Notes: generated by a model from the sequence alone, not told the origin. A stretch of 64,000 nt of DNA from Isoetes taiwanensis (GCA_021234155.1 JAJEKV010000318.1:280587-344586), one strand, 5' to 3'; shown: positions 32,711 through 45,299, counted from the stretch's first letter. Translations and numbers: made by a program.

Positions 32711-32915
32711 TTGAATTTTATTTTATAAGTCTCACGGAGACCATGGATGATAAATGAATAAAGAGTTGTAATCATATTAATGTCCATAGATATAATGGAA
32801 TAATTGATGTGCATGCAAATATGAGAACAGATAACATGACCGTGGTACCTAACAATTTGGCATTTGCAATTGATGGACGCCTTTTGGATAGACCCATTTA
32901 CAAATATAACCCTTA

Positions 32916-33990
32916 TCAATATAGGAATCTCTCGAAAAGAAAAAGATTCTTAAAATGATAAGTTTCAAGTAAACATGAGAGACTACGCCCAATCATGGTG
33001 TACAAAGTGGTGTTTCTTCTTCTACCCATCCCTCCCGGATTGGCCGGATTCCTTCTATTCTTGAGTTTGAGAAGGATTTTTAGGATCGTAGGGGCCTTTT
33101 GTCCACTTCCAACCCACCGAAGTTTCATGATATGATGTGGTATGACATTCAAAGATGATCCTCCATCTAATAATACTTTGTTTAAGATCCCGATTACCAA
33201 CTTTTTGCAAGCGGGTGAAAGCACCGGGGGTCATGTCTTAGCATTTGCTAAACTATATGGTTGGTAAAACAACTTGCATTTCTCTCGATGAGATTTACCA
33301 CATTCTTCTTTAGACATATCCACAACTTTTTCTCTATAAGAAGGAGCAATTTTGAGCAAGGTCGCCGGATCTACACTAACTTTTGGCATTCTTGAGCAGA
33401 TATTCAAATTCATCACTATCGTTTTTTAGAAATTTTTGGTGGGAGGAGGAGGTACAACCCTGATTTATCAACTTGCTTTTGTTTTTTTTTAATTTCCGGT
33501 CCATGAATCTCAATCTACGCCTCCTTGCCTTTGGCATTGAGGGCCCCTCTTAATATTACTGACCATGATTTCTTCTTCTCTTTTCAAAGCTTTTAGCTTC
33601 TGAGTGCGATGAATAGCTTTCTTCTTGCAAGTATCCGATGGAGGAACAAGACTCGTGTCTTGAAAAACACCTTTCTTCCTGGGTAAAAAACTTAACGGAT
33701 GCACTTGGCTCATCGGGCCTTTAGCTTTTTCTTGCCTAGCAAAATATTCTTTGACACTACGCATTTATCTTCGTGAGTGTCCTATAGCTTGCGTAGAAAA
33801 TACGGGGGGCATTCTTTACCATAGTGCCCCCTTCTAGATAAACTCTCCTTTCCGGGTTGGGCCTTCATTTCCATGAGTTGTTTGGTGACCTCGCCCAAGG
33901 CCCTGATGACTTTGTTTGAGATCTGATCTCATGTCCGACTCGAAAACAAGTTTGCATCATCGGCTTTTAGGCTTCTTTTTTTTTTCCAGA
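32916..33990 (-). pseudogene. Ty3-type retrotransposon gag-protease remnant
   Basis: Reading down the minus strand: a zinc-knuckle end GHYGKECPPYF at about 33830-33800, then a Lys-rich linker (33764-33510), another linker piece (33416-33231), and an aspartic protease start NKVLLDGGSSLNVIPHHIM at about 33180-33120, with Asp-Gly-Gly where Asp-Ser/Thr-Gly is usual. Frames are shifted between pieces. No reverse transcriptase follows; R1 copy b takes its place at 32710. Confidence 0.65.
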
Positions 33991-35600
33991 TAGAAACTTT
34001 TCTTGATTTATTATGATCATATCTTTTGCTCTTTTTCTTTACTTGTTTTTGCATTGGTCTCATATCCATACAAGCATTCATATGTGATTTTTTCAATGAC
34101 ATAGTATTTCAATAAATTTTCTTCAAATTTAACAATATAAATATCAAATAAAAGTCACTTAAAATTGTTACTTTAAGTCAAAGCTGAATCTTCAAGTTAC
34201 AAGCCAACAAATAATTTTTATGCATGAAGTAATCAATCAACTATTTATATACCAAATTTGAAGTAAAAAACTATTTCTATGCAAAAATTGTAGAATTTTA
34301 ATTGAAACAGCCTCCTGGGAACCATTATTGGTCCACAGAAGACAGAAAACGGTTTTGACCCTGTCATGTTTGGTTGACTATATCTTCCTTCTTATACTTT
34401 GGATTGGAACAAGGTTTTTTGTGTATTCGTCCTTATCTCTTGTAGAAAAATACCATTATAGTGAAAAAAATAAAAAAATTCTTTTGCTGAGACAGTTTTA
34501 CATTATGTAAATATGAAGCAGATTAGACTTGACCCCCCTTGATCCATCAGAGCATAACTTTCAAATTTAGGGTATATGCATTTTTTACTATTTTTCTTGT
34601 GCAACGTGCTATATATATATTAATGTGGAAAGGATTTCTTGAATTTTTATGCCATTGATTTTATATGAATTTTAATGTGAACCATTTATGGTCCATCAAA
34701 TGATGAACCATTTATGGTCCATCAAGGGACAACTCTAGTGTTAATATATCTCAAATGGGAACATGGTTTTATGTTATATTTAATAATATTTACTTGGCAT
34801 GCAAGGCTCAAGAATCTTCACCTTAGGTTTCTTATTTGCCACGTTTCTCGAGCAGCAAATTCTGCCTTCGATGAGCGAAGAAGAGAAGGATGCCAACAAA
34901 AATGAAGATGTCGATTGTAGCGGAAGCGATGAAGGCTTGGTTGCGGATTGCACATGCCATCTGCATCTAATTGAGTTTTTCGGAAAATTATGGACAGATG
35001 AACGTGCCTATAGAACTCGGTGGATCCAAGGTTTGCAAAAGCACTCTTGAATCCTATATTATAATGTCATAACATATTAGATTGAATCCAACTCTAAAAC
35101 TTGGCGGCCCAAATTTGATCTAAAATTTGGATGATCCACATAGCCCAAGATTTTTCTTCCTCCTCATCGCTCTTCCTTTCTTTTTACAATTGTCGGATTT
35201 GAATGATCGCTTTCTCAAAGGTTTGATAGCGGTGCCTTTAAGTTTTTTGCCCTTCTTCGCGCTTAGCGATTTAGGGCTTTGCTCAAAGAAGCCAATCTTT
35301 TGACAATTCATCTTTCTCGGGCAGAGGAGGGATATGGAAGGAAAGGTAATCTTTGCATGGTTTTTTTACCAGAAGGCTTTTTCTCTTGTAGGGTTCTCCA
35401 CAGAAAATGAAGGTGTGTGAAGAAAGCTCTCTAGGGTTTATAAGAAACCTTACAAGCAAAAAACTTTATGTCCAAGAATGAACAAACGAGCAAAAAACCC
35501 CTATGTTTTCAAGTGCTAAAACATTAGTTGCTCAAATGATCTGCATCAGACTTTAAAAATCACAGAAAAATTCCCAAAATGGAAGAAGTGTTTTCTCGTT
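33991..35600. other. No gene recognised
   Basis: AT-rich. One plus-strand frame at 34799-35050 (83 codons, acidic MSEEEKDANKNEDVDCSGSD part) and one Lys-rich minus-strand frame at 35120-35311 are coding-like in composition but carry no motif I recognise. Confidence 0.35.
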
Positions 35601-35620
35601 TTATTTTCTATTTCTTGGCT

Positions 35621-35768
35621 TTTCTTCAAGATCTTGGGGTATGCACAATTTCTATGGACTGTGATAAAACAACATCTGCATAAGAGAGCCATGGCATTCC
35701 TTTCATCTTTGACATATCAAAAAGTGTTGCATCATACTTAGCATCAATATCTTCTAAAGAATCGACTT
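35621..35768 (-). pseudogene. Unidentified coding-like remnant
   Basis: A minus-strand frame without a start reads KVDSLEDIDAKYDATLFDMS then KMKGMPWLSYADVVLSQSIE and ends in a stop near 35636. It reads like real protein, but I cannot assign it. Confidence 0.35.
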
Positions 35769-37007
35769 TTCATATCGACCGCTTTCGGGTTTAGAGAATC
35801 TTGGACCTTTGGTTAATGTTACATGAATTATGATTTTAAGCCGAAATCATGTTTTGCCTACCACACAGCAAAGTACATAATGCTTGAGATTGCATTTGAA
35901 GTGACGATTGATGCTTATAGTTTTATGTGCCAAGCCATCTTTGCATGGCAAGCTATGTTTGCTTACAAGTCATTATAACTGAACTATCATGAAAGCAAGC
36001 TGGTCTCTTGGAATAGACGCATGAAGGGGACATGAAATCAGACTCAACTACATATGTGAGAGGCATAAGTGCACGTATATATAATGTATACATATAATAA
36101 AAGCTTTTCCTTTAAGTGCTTTAGTTGATATATAGCAAAACGTGGAAGCTCATGCCAATGGAGTATTTTGCAAGATGCAAAGAGTAAGACTTTATTGAAC
36201 ATCGCATGTAAGGTACATTAAGCAAGTGAATGCCATGAGTCTTTTTCAAACCCAGCGTCTTTTTGTTTCAAATACTTAAGAATGTGCAAAATGCAAAATG
36301 CTAAATATGCTTATAGCTCTTTCTTCGGTGCTGCCTTTGCATGTGATGTGGTTTCATGGAACACACAACTACCTATTTAGGATGTCCTTTATCGTTGGAT
36401 GGTATGCAGGTTGGAATTTGTGAGATCTATTGAAGCCCGAATTTCTATTCTTTTTAATATGATCATGGGACTTAGGCGATAAAAGGATATCAAATTATCA
36501 TCCATTTTTGACAAAGTTACCCAAGAACCTAGCATTACACATGCATGTTCTACATTGTCCTCAGTGTTATCATATAGAACAGGAACATTACTTTTGTTAT
36601 ATAGGAAATATTTGTTAAACTTGGAATTGTTCTTAACAGCTGCACTTATCATTGTAGCATTGATCTACTTTTTAATCACATCCTACTGAAGAATGTTTCT
36701 CCTTCGTAATCCATAACTATTTGGTAGAATTTGCTAAATCATCGGTAGAGGCAAAGTATCATGACACATGTAGTTTTTCGCCATGTTCCTGCAATTATAA
36801 ACAGTACTTTTTAGCATCGCGTGTGTCTTCGACAAAAGTAATCCAATGGTTGAAATTTCATGCCCCAAGACAACCAAGATTCTATGTTGGGCTTAAGGTT
36901 TATGTTCTGCACTCGGTGGGTCTCTACTTGTCCCGCGAGATTTTATTCCTGTCTTTGCACTTATACTTGTATTTGATTCTTTGATTAACAAAGTCAGCGT
37001 CCTTCAA

Positions 37008-37045
<38 letters not shown>

Positions 37046-38190
37046 GTATGTCTTTGTAGATGATAGTCGCATGGGTGTGTATCATCTCTGCAGTGGTCTT
37101 AGCCCAATTTATTGGAATGAAGACTCTTCAAAACTTTATTTAATCCCTATTGTACTTATATTTCTACTATTTATGCTCCCCCAGAAACCAATTTGTTGCT
37201 TATGTCCCAAATTTTGATTTATCCAAAGAGATTCCATCTAATATTCCCTATACTAATTGTTTTGGCCAAAAACTGTTTTGATTTTGAGATGGCTAGTTTT
37301 TACCTCCAAATTGCAACCAAATGCTTATCTAAGGCATTTTAGTATGTTGATTGCAAGACAGGCATGAATTAGGATGATTTGAAGGTGAAAGAAGGTCCCA
37401 AAGAAATAGTATGTGGCTTTGGTCTTGACAAAAACACTAATATGGAGAAAGAGTAGGTTATCCCATGGACCGTAAAGTAAATGGCAAAGGCAAAAAAAGA
37501 ATTGCAAGGAAGAAACTTGAAAAGAGAACTTCAAAATTCACCAACCTTGCAAAAGAAAAAGCATTATTAGTAATAGCTCTTCAATCACAACTCAATTAAT
37601 CCAATGTTGAAGGATATAGATTGAAAGGTAAGGCCAAGGTTACTTTTTGATGCTAATGACACTCTAGATCTCCACTCCACTCTATCTCAAATTTCTAGAG
37701 ACTCTGTTCTCTACCTAATTTTCGATCCTCAACCTGCTCTTCAGTCAAACCATACCAACAACTTGGTACCACAAAGGCATGAGAGACTCATTGAGGAAAT
37801 TCAAAACAAGTACTAATTAAAAACTAATGAATTAAAGAAAGGAAAAGGTTCCATAGTGTCCAAGGTTGATGTAACCAGTATGCAATACAAAAACATGGGG
37901 ACCGCTTTGCTAATCTAAGTGCTAACTCAACAAAAGATGAGATCCACATGTAGATTCAAGTTAAAAGTCTTAAGCCCCTCTATCTCTATCTCTAAAGATA
38001 GCTAGCAACAAGAGGGACATCAACATATCTCAAAAGGGGCAAAAATCTATATCATCCTCCTCGAGGATGATAAGGAGGTAATTTTTTTCGATCAATTTGT
38101 TGTTTTGCTAATAATCCCACTGCACTAAATGGATCAATTGCATTCAAAATAATCAGGGAAAAAGGGGTCATTGGAGGCTTGTAAGTCATC
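35769..38190. other. No gene recognised; poly(A) run inside
   Basis: AT-rich sequence with only short frames. The 33-base A run at 37009-37041 is listed separately. Confidence 0.4.
37009..37041 (+). repeat. 33-base poly(A) run
   Basis: Uninterrupted A run after ...TTGATTAACAAAGTCAGCGT-CCTTCAAC. It could be the tail of a retroposed transcript on the plus strand, but I found no matching target duplication. Confidence 0.7.
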
Positions 38191-38201
38191 AGGGAGGTAG
38201 G

Positions 38202-39186
38202 CTAGCATTTCAGAGGCTTCAATGGATCTTGTAAAAGCCTTGTGTATGGTGTCAAAACCTTCTTGTTTCGCAGCTTCAAAGCATTTTTTTCCAGAACCTC
38301 GAGGTCTGGCTGCTTAATCCCCTCGATAAAAGAGGCAAACTGCATGTAAAGTGTGGTTAGGCACCTTGTGCACTTGGCAGCACTTGATAAGATAGCAATT
38401 AAACCTTTCAACATATTGGTGAATTGTTTCACCATTTTTGATATGAAAGTTCTGCAGTTCAAAGACCAAATCTTGTGGTTCAAGAAGTCTACCAAACCTG
38501 GCTAAGAATTTCTTGACAATTTCCTCCCAAGTGTTAGCACCATCACTAATCACATACTCTAACCAAGCTCTAACCTCTTCATTCTTAAAGCATTTCTTAA
38601 ATTCAACAAACTTACTTCCCTTCTTGTAGCCACATTCTTGGTAATATTCTTCAAAGGTTTTTAGAAAGTTATTGGCATTGATGCTTGGTCAAAAGTAGGA
38701 ACAGGAGTAGGAATATTGAGCTCAAAATATGTGCAAGGCATGCCTGAACCATTTGGCAGGGTAACAGGTGGTATTGAGGATGATTCAGGATTTTCTGGTG
38801 GCTCAGCATGTTCAGTTGCATCAACAATTCTCCTAGGAGCCACGAGTTCCAAGATCCAGGTGATGTGATCTCAGTAGAACCTCCAAGATGTTGAAGGTAT
38901 TCCTGGCAAACCTTCAACCTTAATGGTTGAGAACCTTCAGGTTGCTTAAGGCAACCAATCTGTGGCTAAATCCCTGCACAAATCAGCTCAAATTTGCTTG
39001 TGAACAAGCTATCCCTAAACAAGAAAAAACTGTTTGCCAAACTTTGATTGCTGAATGAGATGAGAGGTTGTTTTTTGATGGGAACAATTGCAATAGGTCC
39101 TCAGGAGACTCTGGAAGATTCTTGCAAAAGTCAGAGGCAAATGGCTGACCAGAAATAGGTGAAAAAATGCCTCCTGACTGGGTCAA
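38202..39186 (-). pseudogene. Retrotransposon gag remnant
   Basis: A minus-strand frame open from about 38690 to 38314 reads FLKTFEEYYQECGYKKG, VRAWLEYVISDGANTWEEIV, KKFLARFGRL and ETIHQYVERFNCYL. This is the Retrotrans_gag pattern (A-x-WL...tW-E-x3-F-x3-F...) of plant Ty3 elements. Upstream pieces at 38661-38852 (Pro-rich, MELVAPRRIVDATEHAEPPE) and 38983-39186 are in other frames and fit a gag N-terminal part. Downstream the frame breaks near 38310. No LTR, zinc knuckle or pol is found next to it. Confidence 0.75.
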
Positions 39187-40390
39187 TTTTTGGTCAATAG
39201 CACTAGCAGAGAGCTCAAGTTTGCAGATGAGAAAATGTGAGGAATCTTTTCAGTTTCTTTCTTTGACACCCTCTTCTAACCTATAGGACACGTGGCATCA
39301 TGTTGAAACAAATTTAAAGTTTGTTGTTGTGTGTATAAATGCCATTTTTGCAGATTTTTGACAGCCTAAAACAGTAGCTAGAGAACAAGCTTTGAGTTAA
39401 GGCTTAACATAAGTTTTGACTTTTATGCAAAGGAAATAGCTTGCTAGAGATGGGTACAAAGCTATAGGTGAACAAAACCTAATACAAAAATGTTGTTTGG
39501 CTAATTTTTTTTGGATTTTAGAAGGAATTACCAAGAACTTAACAATGCAAAGATTGAGTGTGCACTCTAGATTAGAATTTAAGCTAAGATAACTTATACA
39601 AACCATAGATACTTTTGTTGTTGAGACTCAAGCAATCAAGCATAAAGATAGATGGAGCCACCAACACTCGAACTTCGTGATCAATACAATGCACATTCTT
39701 CACTGTGTGGAATAAATTACTAATCGTGATATTTATTTTAATGACTTTAGCTAAACTTACTCGATATTAATCCCAAAACTTTCTCGGTGGTTTAGCTAAA
39801 CTCTACACATTTTTCATCTCATACTTTCTAGCTTTTAGCTAAACTAACCCAATCATCATCCCATAAATTTCTATGATGTGGCCAAATGAAAAATATAAAC
39901 CAAATTACTATATTTTTTTTCAATTGTTTCCACTTATTTTAGTCATTTTCTTTTGTGAAAACATTCTAAAATAATGACAACTAGCAAAGTCTAGGACTCA
40001 AATTAATTCATAATGCTAGAAATTAAACTACTAATCATATATTTCATATAAACTAGAATGATGCTAGCTAAAGTAGCCTAAAATTCATTTTTAAAAGTTT
40101 CTATGGTTTGGCTAAACAATACAAAATTTCACTCACTTACTTTCTCGGGCGCTTATTAAAGAGTCTGTGGTTGGCAGTCCCCCAAAAAGATAAGCTAAAA
40201 TTATTATTTTTTCCCAACTTTTTTCCATTTACTTTAGCCAATTTTTTTTAAAATGTGCTAAAAATCGCCAAATAGCTAAGTTTAGCCCTTAAATTATTCC
40301 ATGTTCACCAACTTGAAAATTTTCATTCAAAGGAGCTTCAAAGGTTTATTAATGAATGAATTTCCCCGCTGATAACACAGAAAACTCATG
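39187..40390. other. AT-rich spacer with a ~300 bp internal duplication
   Basis: TTTAGCTAAACT-type words recur from 39745 to 40310. The stretch 39905-40010 (TTTCCACTTATTTTAGTCATTT ... CTAGCAAAGTCTAGGACTCA) resembles 40205-40305 (TTTCCATTTACTTTAGCC ... ATAGCTAAGTTTAGCCCTTA). No gene. Confidence 0.5.
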
Positions 40391-41196
40391 AAATGTATGA
40401 ATCAAAGATAATACATAACTTCAAAGGATGGTATGAGACTTTATTGCATCAGATCTTCAAGAAATCTGACACAAGGAGGCAGTGCAGGGCAAACAGAGGT
40501 CATTCCAATCAACAAGATGCTGGATTTGATCACTCAAGGCGCTGTTGTGCTCGAAGAATTCCTAAAGCCCGATTAATCCCTTTAAACCCGACAATTTCTA
40601 GTCGATTCTTGATGAAACGGATCGGATTTGGCCTTTTCTACCCGCTAGAATCTTTCTTGACTTGTAAAATAGTCGCTTGAGGTGTCAGAGCCATGATTTC
40701 CTTTCAAATTGATGTCCCCTTTTTCAATAAACCCCCTTTGCATGGCTTTGTTCTTTTGTCGGCAAAAGAGTAAACCAAGTTTTTACCATTCTTAGTGAGA
40801 TTCTTGGCACAAAAGGTTAAATCGGGCCGCTTTGGTCATGATTTGCCCTCGTTAGTTAGGCTGCATTTTGGATCTTGCCATGAATTTAGGGTTCTTGACA
40901 AAAACCGATGAATATCCGCGCTGCTCAAAGAAAAAAATAGGCTCGACGGATTTCCACGCGGTAAAATGTGGTTGGCCAAAGAAATGAAGTGGGTTTTTAG
41001 GGGGGTAACCAAACTAATTTTTGCAAGAATGAAAAAAGCGCGATCCCGAGAACACCCTAAATCAAGGGATAGATGTGGTCAAAATGAGAAGTTTTGATCA
41101 CCTTTTAGCATGTTGTTTTACAAGCTTTCAGGTGGAAAAAACAAATTTTGAAAATAACCAACTTCAATTTTTGGCCCTTTTTCCATGGTGTACAAG

Positions 41197-41400
41197 GTGA
41201 TGTGGCATAAGGGTGATGACTTGGCAATGGTGATGATGTGGCATGGTGATGTGGAAGGCAAGGTGTCAAAGAAAATTTCCCTAGGTCAAATCTTGATGAA
41301 GTGCATCAAAGTGTGAATGACACGTGTTAGGTGACTTGGTGATGATGTGGATGAGGTGTGCATGATTTTGATGGTGAGGTGGCACTAAATGGTGACTTTT
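41197..41400. repeat. Degenerate GGTGATGATGTGGCA repeats
   Basis: About seven irregular copies of GGTGATG(ATG)TGGCA. No coding potential seen from 40.7 to 41.7 kb. Confidence 0.55.
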
Positions 41401-41763
41401 CAACCTTGACCTAGCCTTTTTTCGAGGTAGTCAACTTAGGCTCTTTGAGACTTGGTCTTTGACCATTACTTTGGTCTTGAACTAAAGATGTGATGGATTT
41501 TTAGACCCTCCTCTTCTTTTTCTTTTTAGAGAGAGAGTGGCTTTTTTTTCAAACTTCTCATGTGCATGGTGATGGATTATGAAGTGTGTGTGTGATGTAC
41601 ATGGTGCATGAGTATGAAATATGTGGTGTGTGAGATTTGACCTAGGGAAAAGGACTTTGAGCTATGGAAATATGATGAATGGGATGAAGGAAGGGTATGA
41701 AGTGTGAGTATGGATGTGAGCAATGCCTTCTTGAGCCAAGAACTCTAAGATAGTGCCAAAATC

Positions 41764-42130
41764 TCAAAAGGTGACAAGATAACATACTCTTTGGGGGGTC
41801 TTCCAATCTTTGACTAGGGGCCTTCTCTCTTTGACTTCTCTTCTAACCTTTGACTCAAGTATTACTTCCTTTTGCCAACTTGAATGCTCCTTTGAATGTT
41901 CTCCATTGGTCTTCAGTTTGGTGCTAAGATTTGTCTTCATACCTAAACAATGAGCTCCAAATAGAAAGGTCTTGTACATGTATCTTGATCTTCTTGTGAT
42001 TTCTTGTGAAGTTGTTCTTACATGCTGCCACAATGTGGCAGCAGCCTGCCATCTTTCTTATACATAAATGACAAGCTTGAAACCCCATGGTGTTACCATT
42101 TGCAATATCTAGAAGTACCAACATTGCCAT
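41764..42130 (-). other. Short unassigned frames
   Basis: Two overlapping minus-strand frames (68 and 89 codons) with Cys and Lys-rich composition. Not recognised; could be downstream exons or introns of the gene remnant at 42.4 kb. Confidence 0.25.
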
Positions 42131-42393
42131 TTTTATTGCTCATGTTAGGGAAACGAGGTACAGCGCGCTAATTCAAGAAAGAGGGAAAAGATATGCAACA
42201 TCATTGTGTACACGTAAAACATGTCCATCTTTTCAAATCTTAATAAAAATATGATGCTCCAAACTAAGCTCTCCTTTTTTGCAAGTCTACCATTTCATTC
42301 TTACACAAATGACCCCTCACAAAGAAATCCTTATGGGAAGGAAATGTGGAACTACATAAAATAGAAATCACATAAAGGCAGATTGTAACTTAC

Positions 42394-42730
42394 CTTCCGC
42401 CAAGAATTACCATTCGCTTTCGATCCAATAGCAATAACAAAATTTGTTTCTTTTTTTTTCGGATCTTTCAAATCGGTTAAAGCCTCCCCGCAATAAGATT
42501 TGCCATAATCTTGAAGGGCAAAATCACTCTTCTCCTCAAGACAATTTCGTAGCCCTTTTTCGGGTCTTCTCAGCTAAGCAAAGCAATATAAAGCAACACA
42601 CCTAGGTGCTATCTCAATATCTAGCATAATACGCTTCAAAATGAATAAAGGGGTTCGAAGCAGGAAGCCGTTGAATGACATAATCCTTAAGCTGCTTTTT
42701 GCACAATTGAAGTTTGTTCTCGCAGTCCAT
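42394..42730 (-). pseudogene. Unidentified exon-like frame with canonical splice sites
   Basis: On the minus strand the stretch is preceded by GGTTTCTTTCAG and followed by GTAAGT. From 42573 down to 42394 a full 60-codon frame is open: LRRPEKGLRNCLEEKSDFAL, then QDYGKSYCGEALTDLKDPKK, then KETNFVIAIGSKANGNSWRK. The upper part (42730-42580) reads MDCENKLQLCKKQLKDYVIQ in another frame and IAPRCVALYCFA in the same frame as the lower part, separated from it by one TAG. A further frame at 42968-42731 (MDIPKRCIYCCDERYAYLSG ...) may be an upstream exon. This looks like a real, slightly damaged plant gene exon. I do not recognise the protein. Confidence 0.5.
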
Positions 42731-43079
42731 CTGAAAGAAACCGATTCCTTATGTAGCCGTTCCTTGCCTTACTCCGATGGGGAACCAGATCCGATGGGGC
42801 TCCTGAAAACCTAGAGTTCCAATGCGCGATCATTGCATGTCCCCCTTGGTTTTTATTTTTTGCTTTTTCTAATATTCTGGTGAGAGACTCGTCTAGACGG
42901 GAAAACCGGCCGGATAGATAGGCATATCTTTCATCACAGCAGTATATACAACGTTTTGGAATATCCAAGTGGGGTAGCCGACCATAGGAACCTTATCGGA
43001 CTACCCCTGAAAAAGAAAAACACAAGGACCTAGTCCATGTAGGATGTGGAGACGGTGCTGCATGGAGAAGGGCCAAAGA

Positions 43080-43740
43080 GAGGCGCCGTGCGAGGGCTTA
43101 TCATCGGGATAAAAAACCCCGCCCTTTCGGGTTTTCGAGGAAAACCCTAATGATAAACCCTCGCCCGGGGGCTCCCGAAAAAACCCGGACCGCCAACCTT
43201 ATGAGGAGAGGATGCAACGCCAAAATTCCTCGATTCCACGGGCGGGTTTAACGGTAATGGAGTGAGCCTGCAAAGTAAAAAACTCAAAGAAAGAACCCGT
43301 TAAGTGTGAGAGAGAAAAGGATGACTCGATACCTAATACCATAAAAAGGCCTCCCCAAAGAAAAAGAAAACGGGGAGGGGCTGGTCACGCGTGCCACGCG
43401 AAACAAAAACACCTCCCAATGTGGAGGTTCATCACGCGAGCCACGCAACAAGACCTCGCAAGGAGGGGCTGTTCACGCGTGCCACGCGAAAAAACAAATC
43501 CTCCCATCTGGAGGGGTTGGTCACGCAGACCACCGCGATATCAAAAGGTAAAAAAGAAACTATTATGAAAAAAATGCATAGCGGAACAAGAGATGGAGAG
43601 GGGGGGGGAGGGAAGAAAGGGCGCCGCATTAATCATTTGGGAGAAGACGCCGATAAGGGTGAAAGGAGGAAGATGCATATAAATAGTCTCGTCTCTCCCC
43701 AGAATGGCGATCCGACGGTGTCGAATCGCTGGCATTAACC
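43080..43740. repeat. R1 family, copy c
   Basis: Starts with the stem-loop block GGCTTATCATCGGGAT, CCGCCCTTTCGGGTTTTCG, CCCTAATGATAAACCC and ends with AGAATGGCGATCCGACG and CGCTGGCATT. The middle (43378-43530) holds four tandem GGAGGGGCTGGTCACGCG-TGCCACGCG units. A plus-strand frame over 43391-43738 is a by-product of this repeat. Confidence 0.65.
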
Positions 43741-44395
43741 TAATATTTGAAACCTAAACTAAAAAAACATGCAAACAATAAAAGCCCCATAACCACACGA
43801 TTTTCCCTCTTCTTTAAAATCAATGGCTAACAAATGGGTGCACTCTAGAAATACCGTTTAGGATGTCCACGTGAATACGCCCGTGAAATCATATGAAAAC
43901 CATGCCAAAAAGCGTATAAAATCACAAAAAAACCCTCTGTTATAATGCTAGATATATGTGCGGCAGGAGTAAAGATGTATCTAACCATTGTCAACACATA
44001 TGCTAAATAGTATTTGAAAGAGGCACAAAAAGCATGTTATTAAAGTGGGAATCACATGATTGCTATGAGTCAAGGACTAAGTTTCTTAACACTAGCTTCT
44101 AGTCATATTTTGAAGCGACTTTATTATTAATGCTTTAGCTTATACACAAACTTATGTAGGTGATCTTTCCAGATCTGACGGTTTGACAACCAACTGATCA
44201 ACATTTACTTAGTTATGGTGCAACATGCCATTGATGATGATATCATGGTGCTTTAAATAGTACGAGCATGATCTCCATTCTAAAAAGTTTTCAATGAAGG
44301 TAAGACATCATGTCTTTCAAGCTTAGCTATAGTAGTGCAAAGAATTTTTTGCACCCAAAATCAGGTTTTAGATTTCTACCAAAATGGATTTGACA
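43741..44395. other. No gene; sequence between R1 copies
   Basis: AT-rich. If R1 copies c and d were terminal repeats of one element, this would be its interior. No primer-binding site or gag seen. Confidence 0.4.
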
Positions 44396-45241
44396 TTTCT
44401 CGAATAAGGGCTCGCATGAAAATAGACAAAAAAGCTCCCCATTCATCTTAGTAGTTTTTCTACAATGGTATAGAGTGGGTAGTCAAGACATTGTAGAAGC
44501 TACCCAAAAAATGGAAAACATAGGGAATATCCATTTATAACGCGTCGACCCCCAAATAAAATTGTGTGCTACAGATGTTGGCTAGTGTACCCTATCGAGA
44601 GCCGATCGCCGGGGGTTAAAAAAAACTCCGCCCTTTTGGTTTTCGAGGAAAAACCTTAGCGATAAAAATCTCGACAAGGGGCTTGGACAATGCAAGGTTG
44701 CTAAATGTTCCCACAAAAAAGAACCACGCTCCACAGGAGAATACACAGGAAGCGCATCACCCCTAGACACGTACATCACCAATAAAAAACCAATCTGAAA
44801 AAAACCGAAAACGCAGAAGGGCTGGTCATGCATGCCATGCGACAAAAAACAACATTTAGACCTCGAAAAGTGAGGGATTTGGTCATGCATGCCACGTGAC
44901 AAAAAATAACATTTACAATAATATACACACATTAAGGAGGGTGTGTGGGAATCAAGGGAACAAACTGGCGAGAGGAAAAACACGATGAGAAGTCGATGAA
45001 GAACACGCAAAAAATAGCGATTCCCAAATGAAACGAGCCCTGTAAAATGCATGCAATGCATGCATGCATGGAAGAGATGCATGCTCGCTCATTCGAGAAT
45101 ACCAATCCGATGGCTCAGATCGATGGCATTCTCGAATAAGGGCTCGCATGAAAACAAACAAAAGCTTCCAACAAAAAAGAGAACTTCCTTATCAAAATGG
45201 GATCGAGGGCGAAGGTTGAAGGATGGCCACAGAAGGGATAA
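44396..45241. repeat. R1 family, copy d (cut by the chromovirus)
   Basis: TTCTCGAATAAGGGCTCGCATG occurs at 44397 and again at 45133, bounding a ~735 base unit that holds the stem-loop block (44594-44670), two GGTCATGCATGCCA-GCGAC units (44824, 44881), the CATGCATGCATG block (45050-45068) and ATCCGATGGCTCAGATCGATGG. Equivalent bounding words in copy a are at 31705 and 32350. The chromovirus LTR starts at 45242 inside its continuation. Confidence 0.65.
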
Positions 45242-45276
45242 TGTGACGCTCCCTGAATATATACGACACCGGCCGT

Positions 45277-45279
45277 ATA
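45277..45279. repeat. ATA target duplication of the CACTA-like element, left
   Basis: The partner ATA is at 51519-51521. The right LTR has no insert at the equivalent place (near 62810). Confidence 0.75.
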
Positions 45280-45299
45280 CACAAGGCACCCAATTTTTT

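Noticed and set aside
43391-43738. 115-codon plus-strand frame
   Set aside because: Generated by the GGTCACGCGTGCCACGCG tandem repeat in R1 copy c.
44582-45082. 166-codon minus-strand frame
   Set aside because: Lies wholly across R1 copy d blocks (stem-loop, CATGCATG tract), with Phe/Leu/Cys/His-rich low-complexity content.
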